Shown piece after piece: positions 36,801-48,800 of a stretch of 64,000 nucleotides of DNA. Under the pieces are notes generated by a model. The model made no database searches, was not told the origin of the DNA, and worked only from the letters and a program-made list of their open reading frames with translations. How positions within the stretch are numbered: the stretch's first letter is position 1; the number at the start of each line of letters is the position of its first letter. The translations under genes and the position numbers were made by a program. Source of the DNA: Phlebotomus papatasi (lineage: Eukaryota; Arthropoda; Insecta; Diptera; Psychodidae); NCBI RefSeq assembly GCF_024763615.1, contig NC_077222.1, forward strand, positions 25,358,001-25,422,000, in the 5' to 3' direction.

Positions 36801-39800
36801 TTTTATGCCACGCCCATTTATGAAATATGTGAATAAAGTCAATAGAAAAATATAGCAGAATTTTGTTAGGAAACTTTTCAATTGTTCCACTGACTATAAA
36901 ATTGACCCCGCCCCCTAGAAGATTTCTTACAGAGAAACTTTTTTAAATTTTATTTATTAATAAGGAATTGTACTATTGCATTCATATTGAATGGTAATAA
37001 AATATTTCACTTGAACAAACTTTTATTATTATCAAATTTTCAGTTGTATGAGTGGCCTTAAGAGGCTTACAGAAAATAAGCCACATCCCTTTCTTATTTA
37101 TTGAATAAAAAATTGTACTAAACAATTTTATAAAAGTAAAAAGTATCTTGAGATTTTCTCCTGAAACTCAAAGAATTAAGTAAAAAATAAATAAATAAAA
37201 GCATTTTATGTGAAATACATGTGTTTAATTTGGCTGTCCTTGTACTACGAGCAGCTACGCTCACATCATATCTCAGATGTTCTTAAAACACATCTCAAAT
37301 TTTCATTCTGAGAGCAACCGTGTTTTTATTGAAGTTTCGCCTACTCGAATGCCACGCCCTTTTATCCTATATTAATCCTCCCTCTGTAAAAGGATAATTT
37401 TATTTGTTTTATTTTTAATAGTTCATAGCGTTAATATTCAATGTGTTTTTTTAATATCTTGAAAACCATAGTCTTTACAGAAAGTATAAAAATCAATTAT
37501 CTCTGGCGCATTCCACTTCTGATTTTGTAGGACCAATGTCTTATAAAGAGTGTGAGAAGGACAAGATGGCACAGTTCGACAATGTTATTAAATTTTGATC
37601 TTTTCAAACTCTTTGCAAAACATTAGTCCTACAATTTTCCTTTTTCAAAAGCGTTCTAGCTAAGGGTGTGGCCTATTTTCAATAAATTGCGGTTTTTTAT
37701 ATTGAATGAAAAGATGGAAGAGTTCTGACAGTCCTGTTTCTTTTCGAAGTTGAAATACGATGAATAATTAGTCAGTAAAATCCCTTCGGAACCGCAGCAC
37801 ATGCAATAAACGAATTTAACAATTTTTTGATCAAGAATATCTTAGCTCAGGAACTGATCGATCTCTTACAAAAAAAGGGTGGCAAAGCGTCCCAGGCTTT
37901 GCGGAATGCTTGAACTCGTGACTTAGATGCTATACCGCTAAAGTACTCTCGCATCATTTACCGTTTATCGGTACTCAGCCGATTTAAATCGATTCATAAA
38001 TCATTCAATAAATTTCACAAAATTGTTTAGAGTAATAAAAATTATATTCGAACAAAAATTACTTATCGGTTCATAACCGGTTCATTACTGGTTCACAATC
38101 GATTTGAACCGATTTAGTTTTGTCGTAAATTCCAATACCTTTCCAACGAGCCCAAACATGACCGCATTCGCTTGATAAATGCGCTCTCTAGTGTCTTTTT
38201 AATTTTTGACCTTGAAAAACCGTTATTAGGAATGATTTAACGGTATTTTTGTATAAGGACGAAATGTCCGCTAGGGTGATCTCTAAAACATATCCAAAAA
38301 TGAAAAAAAAATCGCACGACGCGTTTTCGAGCAATTCCAAAAAAAACATGGGGGGTCCTCCGAAGGACCCAAGTCGCTATCTCTTACCGTTTGGCCTCTA
38401 GAGCTGGCGACAGTCGGACGGACAGACGGACAGACAGCGTGATGACATTTCTCAGAAATCGTCTCTAAATAGTTCAAAAGAATTGGTTTCCCTTAAATGT
38501 CGGTATTTTCCTCTGGGTACTCGTTCTGAGTCTCAAAATTGACGAAACAGTTAAACAACTGAATGAAAGTATCGTTCAAATATGCTCCGCCCAGGTAGTA
38601 AACAGATCTGCCACTCTCGGTTAGATTTGGGTATCGATCGACACGATCATGGAGACTGACCGGCACGATCTGCCCATCTGCCACTCACAGTTCAGGCGCG
38701 GTCATACTTATTCCCCTACTGGTACCGCCTGCTTGAAAGCCACGCCTACCTATTGGCACACCCTCTCCATTTCGACGCTAATTTACCTGAAACCTCGAAA
38801 GAGAGATTAAAGAATTAAATAAAGAATATTTAACAAATAAATGATTTCTTTATAAAGGTTTTTGTGAAATTCACTTTACAAAATTTCTCTAGGGGTGTGG
38901 CCTATTTCTTAGATGGTCTGCTTTCTCTTAAAACTTAAATACTAAGTATGATTTGATATTAAAAAGATACTAGATGAAGCTATCGTTCAATTATGCTCCA
39001 TCTACTTGACAGTTACGCCTTTTTGTTCTGTTTCAATCATATGGCTTCTCATTATTCCCAAGGGGTGTGGCCTAAAATTCTTTCTGGGCAAACTTTACTC
39101 AAGGGATTGGAAAAGAAATCCATATTTTTTTTTAAGTTACAGCTAAAGTGTATAAATTATTTGGTTTTTCTCACTGCTTAAGCGATTTTTTTTAATATTT
39201 TCGCAGGCTAATGCATTAATATAGATTTTATCAGTGTGACAACTAACGTATTTTTTGAGTAACATTGGATCTGATTAACTAACAATGGGACTCTTTCTTT
39301 TTGTGTAAAAAGAATTAATTTATTTTTGTAAAATTGTGCGAAATAAGTGTAAACATTCTTACAATGAGAAGTGTATTAAAAAAAAGAAAAATTTCCATAT
39401 CAAATGTATTGCTACTAAATTATTATATCACTAAAATAATTGATACAAGAGTGACAGAGCAATTTTTCATTTGGTGTCTATAAATCGGATTAAGAATGTT
39501 CACAGGAGTGTTTATGCAAAGAAAATTAGAAGGATATTGATTGGAAATGCGTACTCAACTATAAGAATTTATTAGATTAACAGACATTTGACTTAAAACA
39601 CGGATTTAGCATGAATTTGTTCTGTCACACAAGTTTCCCTCTCTCTTTTTTTCAATGTTTATTAAATTATATCTCGCGATTTGTCTCCGTGAAGTAGTTC
39701 CTTCTTCTCTGTTTCCTTTTGTCTTGCAATTCAAATTGCATCATTTCTTGCATTTCATGGCGCAGTTAAATGCTTTTATTTTTATTTCACATTTTTAGTC

Positions 39801-42800
39801 GTTAATCAATCATAGAAATTTGCAAGTAAAGAGGCTCTAAAGGAAATAGAGAAATTGGTGGTAACGGAATGTGATTTTATCAATTGATTAATTGGTAGAA
39901 GATTCTCTATAAATGGAAATGTTCCTGTCAGTATTAAATGATTTAGCGAGAAAAGGAGATAATAAAGAGGTAGACTTAACTACAGATGTTTTGTTCATTA
40001 ATTAACTGAATCAGCACTTTCTGGCGTGGATCAAATACCCATACTGGAGGACAATATCAGCGATCACCAAATGCAAGCCTATTTCAGTTCAACTGAAAAC
40101 ATGTATTTTCAGATGAATTCTTCTACCCTTAAAACCAAACTCACGAAGGAGTATCATTCCCATATTGGTTAGTACACAGAAAAAATACTTTGTAAAAATG
40201 TTCGTAAATGTTTGTGAATTCTATGGGGGAGTTACGAAATGCTCGTGAATCGTATAACCCACAAACAAGTTCGTAAAAGTTTGTACTTTTTTCACAAACA
40301 TTGTTCGTAACATGATCACTTGACGAACATTTTTTGTACTTTTACAAACATTTGTTCGTAAATGTTCGTAAACACACAAAAAATGCTCGTCAAGTGATCA
40401 TGATACGATCAATGTTTGTGAAAAAAGTACAAACTTTTACGAACTTGTTTGTGGGTTATACGATTCACGAGAATTTCGTAACTCCCCCATAGGAATTCAC
40501 AAACATTTACGAACATTTTTACAAAATATTTTTTTCTGCGTATAGTACTATATATTTGAGAACTGCTGACCGGTCAGCTGACAGTCTCAGAAAAAATATG
40601 CAAAAAACGCAGCTTTTTTTTTGCTAAGCGCTCGCTGGGAATTAGTTTGAATGTAACGACTCTTCTTTGTTCAAGTTAAAATTTTAGATCATGGATTATG
40701 GCAAGAAGTTTAAGGAATCCTCAAAAATCATGTTTCCTTAAAATCAAAGTTGAATTGAAATTTATTTTGTGAATCAATTGATTAATTAATATTTTATTCA
40801 ATTTACTATTTGAAAATTTTCCGTTGCTATAAAAGTGCTATAATATTTAATGTTAAAATATAATTTTTTAAGATGATTTCTATATGCTATTCTTCAAATA
40901 CCATAGTTCAAACTACTGAAATTTTAGTTTCTTTGTGCTATAAAATTATTCTAAAATGAACCATAAAAAGTATAAGGCATTCTCCATGTTTTATTTAAGT
41001 TTTGAAATGTTTAACTCAATATATCATCCAAAATTAGGTCTGATTCTCTTACTTAACGAAATAGTCAGTGAGTAATGAAATGTTATGCTGAATATAATCT
41101 CCATAATATAATCTCTCTTTTTACTCCGAGAAATAAGATTGTAACCTTGTAGACTTCAAATTATTTTAATCTAAATATTAGATAAATCATAAAAGAATAA
41201 TTTATCGACTTCATTGCATATACGTTAGTGGTACGAGTGGATTCCAAAACTTTAATACATAACCTCAATTTTTGTTATTCGTCAAGTTTTATCATTTTAA
41301 GAAACTTCAAGCTTTTTAAGACCTCAAATATTAACAAAAATATTTAGAGATTGTCTCTGCATAGTCCTGATGATGCAAGGCTATGTAACACATATCTAAA
41401 TTAACCACTTAACTTCAAAATATTTTTGATTACTGTGAATAACTTGAAAACTTGAATTGCAAAAGATACAGTTTTTTCTTTAAAAAAAATCAGTTATAAG
41501 TTTGGTTGTGCAATTTAAATTTACTTGTTAGCATTATAAAAGCTTGACAAGGGTATAATATAATATATCAAGTTTTTAACCATTTAAATACTGATTTTTT
41601 AAAGATATTTTGCATGATAAGCTCATTAGATTCGAACGTTTTCTTATCATTTATAGGTTACCGTTTTTATCACAATTGCAAAGATTTTCCAGATTGTTAA
41701 AGTTATTTTTCAAATTGTTTTTTTTTATTTAATTAAATAAAAGAGTACGTTTATTTGTCAAATTTTAAGGTTAATTCAATTCAATTCAATTTATTCAATC
41801 TCCCATCTTGCGTCTGCCGACCGACTTAAAGTCTATATAACCTCACTTTCCTCAATAATCTGCCAGCTACATGAGAGAAAAAGTATCGGTATTACGGCTT
41901 GAATTGGGATAATTAGAATCACATAATGAAAAGTCTCACAAATATAAACTTTTCAGAATATTGCACAATCTCGATTGGAATTTCATAAGTTTTAGCAACT
42001 TTTACTCTGGAAAATCTATTAGTGATTACTTCATTTTCACTTATTTTATTTAGAGGGCACGGACGTTTACTCAAGTTTTTCTGTATTTTTGACAATTTAA
42101 AGACATAATGCTTCTTTATTTTATCATTTAGGACATTTGTGAACATGTTTATTAAGAAAACTTATTTTCTAATTTTGTCTTGAAAGAACATAACCTTAAA
42201 ATGTTCACTTAGAACGGATTGTAGAATATCTTTCTTAAGGACAAATAGACCAGAAAATATACCGTAACTTGTCCAATATTTTTAATCTTCGAATTGAAAA
42301 TATAATAATATTTCACAATTTTTTTTATTTGTCCAATAGTTTCATTCTAAATGTTCTAGGTTATGTTGCGAATAATTTCAAAAAAATGCTAGACAGGTTT
42401 TATACGGAAGATTTTTTTTTCATTAATGAAAAATTTCGGAAGAACACTGTTTTTTTCAAACTTCAAATATATTAAATTCTAACCTCAAAATGATAGGAAA
42501 GTTCTCTCTATTCATTATATATTGAAATATGTGTTAAATTCTAAAAGAAAATTTGAGACTTCTCGAGGTTAGGTAATACTAATACATAACCTCTCTATCA
42601 AATTTGAGAATAAAGCCCAATGTCTCATAAATATATTTTACTTAATTTTGAGGTTGTGTATCTATAACCTCAAACATTCAGTGATTTTTTGATCATGTAT
42701 CAATCTCTCTCTTGCCACTAGAATTCGAATTTTATTATTGCATACTATAATTTTTTAGGTTCCACAAAAAATCATTTTTTTTATTAATTTATTTAACAGA

Positions 42801-45800
42801 TTTTTTTTTAAATTACTGCTTGTGTAGCCTAATTTAAATTTGCAAACAATCTTTCTCTGTCTAAATTACTCCCACCTTTTGGTACAACCACTACAAAGTA
42901 CCATTAATTAGTATTTTAATACCACAATTTTATCCACTAAATTGATGGATTTTATAGCATTATCCACCAAATTACCATTTCGATGGCCATAAATGTACAA
43001 CATTTGGTAACATTTTGTGGGTGTGTGAATATCTACTCAGTAAGAGTGAAAAGTGGTTTGTACGATAAATTGTTAGAAGATTAAAAAGGAGTGAAATCAT
43101 CTAAATTTAATAGCACTTTTATGGCCAATTCACTTGTTGATTTACAACAATCTGTTAGCTCTGTTTTGTGCTTAATATTACAATTTTATGAGATAATTCT
43201 CACCTTTTTTTTTGCAACATTGAGAAAAATGATGAAGTGCTGAAAACTTTGAAAGAAGAAAGTTGTTCTAAATTATGCCGAAAGATTATGGGTATTTTCT
43301 TATAATTGGCCACCAGAAATGCATATTTGAATCCACTGCTCAGATCAATTGCAATTGTGCTGTATTTCTCACCTTTTCCAATAAAAAATAGGAGTTATAT
43401 TGAATGATTAATTGTTGCACAAGCTGTGAGATTATGTATTATGGAGAGAGAGAAAAAAAAACTAAGAAACACCCGCAAAGACACTTCTAATCAATTTAAA
43501 TATTGATAATTTATTAGCTTCAACTTGCTTGCACCTAACGCCAGACTCATTCATATTTTTCCGTTTGAATATCACGCGCTGCAGTTTGATTTTTTTTATG
43601 TTTATTGCCAATTGTGGAATTTCATTAATAACTTATGAGCATTGTCAGTATTTGCGGTGAGATACATTAATAAAAGAAAATAAAACGCGTGTGCATATTT
43701 TAAGATAGACTTCCACGTGGACAAAACAAAAATTACTGTGTGAAGCTGCTAAAAACCAATAAGGCACCCCTTATGACCACTTTGCCCTACTTGTTGCCAT
43801 TTTCTTTGAAATGTTATTAAATACTCTCAAAATTACTTTGCTAATTGTAGTCATGAATTTTCTTGAGTATTTTGAAGGTGGCCATAAGGGGTGCCACATG
43901 TGGCCAAATTGTGTGCCCAACACTTAACACTGATATAGATAGTGTGATTTTATTTTTAATACTGATTAATTTTAGTGGCCAAATAATAATTGTAATGCAT
44001 GAAAAGACGTTTTTAGACTTATGAGAAGAAATACATAATTGACATTGTATCATAGATGAAAAAAATTATACCAAAATTTAAAAAATATTGAAATTAAAAT
44101 AAAGCAAAAAAATTAACAAATTTGTGCATTAATTCACTGTTTGGTATGGTTCAAATGGCTGATCTTATTAAACCACAAATTAATCTTTTGTTGTTATTAA
44201 TGTAGATGGTTTAGCATTGCAAAGTCTACGATTTTTCTCCTTTTAAGAAGCGAATATTTTGTATTATACCTTTAAGATTTAAATTATCTTGTTCCTAAAT
44301 ATTATTAAATATATTTGGTAAATCGAGCGACATTCTCGTGGAATACCAGTCAATATGCGTTGTAGGATTGGATTTCAGTCAAAGTTTCGAAAGCCAAAAT
44401 CCCAAAAGGAAAAATCCCGAATTGTCAAACATACCGAAAGGATCAAAGTCCCAAAAAATCGAAAATATCGAAAGCCTAGATTCCGAAAGCTAAGATCCAG
44501 AAAAGTCTAAAATCTGGAAATTTCTAAAATGCCAAAAGGATCAAAATCCGCAAAATCCAAAATCTTAAAAGCCTAAATCCTGAAAGGAAAAATTCCGTAT
44601 TGTTCAAAATGCCGCAAGGATCAAAGTCCCAAAAAATCGAAAATATCGAAAGCCTAAATACCGAAAGCTAAGATCCAGAAAAATCTAAAATCTGGAAATT
44701 TCCAAAATGCCAAAAGGATCAAAAGCCGAAAGCCAAAATTTCAAAAGCCTAAATCCTGAAAGGAAAAATTCCATATTGTTCAAAATGCCGCAAGGACTTG
44801 CGCAAGGATCAAAGTCCCAAAAAATTGAAAATATCGTAAGCCATGATCTTGAAAATCAAGATCCCGTAAAGTTTAAAATCCGGAAAATGCCGTAAAGATC
44901 AAAACATCGAAAGCCAAAATCTCCAAAGCCTAAATCCTGAAAGTCTAAATCCTTAAAGGAAAAATCCCGAATTGTCCAAAATGCAAAAAGGATCAAAGTT
45001 CCAAAAAATCGAAAATATTGAAAGCCAAGATTTCTAATTTAGAAATGTCCAAAATCCTGAAAGATCCAAAATCCCAAAACCCAAAATTCCAAATCTCAAA
45101 CTTAAAAGGACCAGGATTTCGAAAACCAAAATTCCATAATCCAAAATCCCGAAAGTCAAAATTCCGAAATCGTAAATCCCGAAAGCTTAAATCCTTAAAG
45201 GGAAAATTCCGAATTGTCCAAAATGCTGAAGGAATCAAAGTCCAAAAAAATCGAAAATATCAAAAGTCGAGATTCTGAAAGCCAAAATTCAGAAAAGTTC
45301 AAAGTCCCGAATTGGTTGAAGAGTCAAAGGCAAAGGAAAATTCTCTGTTTTGGCCACATATTATCTTCCGTTTAATATTTACTCTTTTAGGATTCTGATT
45401 TATTTGGGATTTTGGCTTTTGGAATTTTGACTTTAGGGCTGTTGACTGTCATCAGCCACTGGACACCTTCTGCGATTGGAATATTCCATAATATAATTAC
45501 TTTATATTTCTATTAGTTTTATTGATGTTTAACAGTTTACCTTGCAGTTTATCAGAGGTTAGTTTTCTACCTGTTCATATTTAATAATTTTAATGAAATA
45601 GTTTCTTGGTCCATATTTGAGCTTTAAGAGATCTTGAAGCTTCTCTTTTCTACAACTTGAAGTAAAGCTCTATCCGCACAAAACTCCTAAGGGTCGCCCG
45701 TTTAGAATTAACCGGACGAAGCGTCCAAGCTTTGTAGTTTTTCTAGGTAAATTTTTGCATGGCTTTTCTTGAGCAAACTATTGACTTAATTTTCTTAATT

Positions 45801-48800
45801 TCGGTATCAATAAACCCAATAAACAGTAATCGAAACGAGTTATAAGGGCAATAAGGGTAATAAGATCACAATTCTTCCAAAGCTTAGTAAATTGTAAGTT
45901 TTAACGTTTTAACATAGGGATTTTCCTTAAGTCCTTGGAATAGAATCCGACGCTTAAGATTTGTCCTGAACTCCTTACTTATTTTTTTAAATTTATAATT
46001 TAATTTAAAATCACATTTTTTTAGTTTAAAAATATTCGCTTCTTATCTAGTCTTCGAACTTAATTTGAAAATTGTTGACAAAAGTATTTTTTCACAAATA
46101 ATTAAATATTTAATTCTGTAAAGTAGAAGTTCCATTGCGTTCTCTGATTAACTAAGGATTAAATGCATTAACAGCTTCAGCCAATGAAAGAACAAGATGG
46201 TACTGAAATATTCTACAGCTTCAAATATTTAATTGCAAATGCATCAATCAATAAAAAAAACTTCTGTTCAGAAGAAATTTTCCCAAGATTGTCTCCAAAA
46301 GATATCACCAGCACTAGAGAAGCACCAAAGAGATTTCACCTGTGGATTATGCTACTGGACTTAATCAATTGTGTTGTTTTGCGTGTTTTATTCCATCACC
46401 TCGCCTTACCACAAATCATCTTTTTGGCTAATCCCAGCACCCAAGAGAGATTCTCAAGATTTGTAATGTGTTATTTTTTGGCATTCTTTGCAAAACTAGT
46501 TGACATTAAATGCTTTTGCACTGGGCTTTTTAGCTGCTGTTGTTGCTGCTGCCACTGAAAACTATCACCAGAACGTTGTTATGCTAACGAGAACGACAAC
46601 TCCGCCAAAATAGGGAGTTTTGCAACTGAAATCTTATTCCGAACTTTGATTGAATGGGTTGTTTGTGAAATATTGATGGTCTTTTGTAGATGGAAGGGCA
46701 TCACCAACGCCCAGTTGGTCAGCATCGCCATCCATTGTGCGGCGAGAGCCTATCCTAAAGCCACGAGGAAGTGTTAAGTCGGAGAAAAAAGTGTCCATCA
46801 AAAATGAGATTCCCATTAACATTGAGTACATAGCGGAAAAGAGGCAAGGATCTTCGGGATCCTTCGGAAAGATCCCATCTCCCGGTCCAAGTAAGATCAA
46901 ATTTTCTGGAGTTGCTTCTGAAATCAGAGTTCTTTTGCAATATCCTAACTTTCTTTTGGTCCTACATTTTGCTGGGATATTATATTTGACATATTGAGTA
47001 AAATCCGCCCGAAGGTAATTTAGGACATACCCCTTTTTAGAGTTATGGTCAAATAATATCAACTTTGAACGATGTCATTAATAAATAATGTAGATAACTA
47101 GAAAATCAGAAATAGTCCACCCTCACCAATTCTATTATTGAGTATAACTGGAACAGTTCTGAATCACAAAAATACCCAAAAGAAGCAAAATAGCTGCCTT
47201 ATAGAACCAAGTATTAGATAAGTCTTTTAGTGCACTTTTAATAGACTTAAAGTGAAAATGTTCTGTGGAAATTCCTATAGCAGCTCTTAAGAACCTTAAG
47301 AGAGCGCCATTTGACTTATAGTAATCTCAATGATGGAAGAGCGTTATTAGTAAATAAATAGGTTTTTGGTTCTATAGTGCCTTACTTGGAGAATTCTACA
47401 AGACTATTTTAAGAAAAAAATTTCTGCTTGGGTAGGCCACATCCCCAATAAGAATACTATCAAAAATCAAATTTTTAACATTTTAAGACGTATATCAGAG
47501 CTTTCAGAGATAAATTCTTTCCGGGTGCGTGAAAATAGGGGTACTTCCTTAATACTCCTATAAGTCTTTATACAAGAGAAAATGTTAAAATTGATTCCTG
47601 GCACGCCTCTTCGACAGCCACACCTATTTTAATGAACTATTCCTAACTAAAGGCCCTGATTTTTTATTAATTGCTGAATTGTAAGATTTTCACTGTGCTG
47701 GAAAATGGTAACAAGTTGGAAGTAAGGTAAAGTGCCCTCGAGTCGACCGGTTCCTCGACTCGACCAGTGGTCAATATTTGAATGTTTTAATGGTGAATTT
47801 CTATAAAATTGTCACTGATTCGTGTTTATTTATGGAATAATTGACCTATTAATATTAGATCACACACCAAATATTAGTGCAAATATAAATAAATTGAATA
47901 AATAACTCTACCGGTCGAATTGAGGAACCGGTCGCCTTGAGGGCACTTTACCTTAGTTTTTTGTAAGTTAAAATGACTTGTCACTCCACATAACTTTTTT
48001 AGGGGGCGTGGCCTATTTTTTTGCGACCCATTTTTATGGGCTATTACTACCTAAAGACGCTGATTTTTTTATTACGTACTGTCTTGTAAAATTATTCAGA
48101 ATGTTGGAAAATGGTAACGGTTTAGAAGTAGTTCTTTGAGAGCTAAAAGGTCCTCATACACTATATAACTTTTTCAGGGGGCGTGACTTATATTTTAGCA
48201 ATTCATTTTTATGGAATATCTGTACCTAAACGCTCTAATTTTTCATTATATGCTGTCCTGTAAAATTGTTCAGAATGCTGGAAAATGCTAGTAGTTTGGA
48301 AGTGTTTCTTTGAAAGTTAAATGGACTCTTTATACTCTAGGAGGCGTGGCTTTCTTTTTAGCGACCCATTGTTATGTACTATCCGTATTTAATGGTCTTT
48401 ATTTTTTATTATGTGGTATCCTGTAAGATAGTTCGAATGCTGGAAAATTGTAGCGGTTTTAAAATAGTTCTTTGAACGTTTAAGAAACTCCCACTCAATA
48501 TAACTTTTTTTTAGGGGGTGTGGCTTATTTTTTAGGCATTAAGCAAATTTAGACTGGTTACCATTCGACTGACTGATAAAGAATGGTGAACATTGCGGAT
48601 CAAGTTGTGATCCAAGTTCAAGTGCAGTGTAACAACTCGCACTTGTACGTGATTTTCCCTGCCATATTCGATACCTGATGAAGATGACAGTCATCCTCGA
48701 AACGTCAGTCGTAGAGAATAAAATTGTGAAAACCACAAAAGGTTCAGTGTTTCCCTCTATTTCCTGCTACATTCCGTCGAACCGAAATTCTAATGTAGAA

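Larger units (their letters stand above)
36780..39090. repeat. Dispersed AGGGG(C/T)GTGGCCTA repeat field
   Basis: The words GGGTGTGGCCTA, GCTCCGCC and CCACGCC recur, sense and antisense, at about 36786, 37340, 37665, 38583, 38735, 38895 and 39060. They are the same words as in the tandem array at 47590-48540, so this looks like an older, scattered version of that repeat. Confidence 0.55.
36450..46689 (+). other. Long-isoform intron sequence (36247-46689) beyond the short-isoform stop
   Basis: Spliced out only when the donor at 36247 is used. Apart from the repeats listed, 39200-40150, 41000-43700 and 45450-46680 contain AT-rich DNA with no recognisable gene. Confidence 0.55.

Noticed and set aside
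44707..45278. Lys/Pro/Ser-rich frames and their Phe/Arg-rich antisense counterparts
   Set aside because: Products of the AAAATCCCGAAAGC satellite; no start context or codon bias.
46184..46558. 124-codon open frame upstream of the distal Kidins220 exon
   Set aside because: Ends in a poly-Cys run from a TGC/TGT microsatellite (46531-46556); no family similarity, no splice support.
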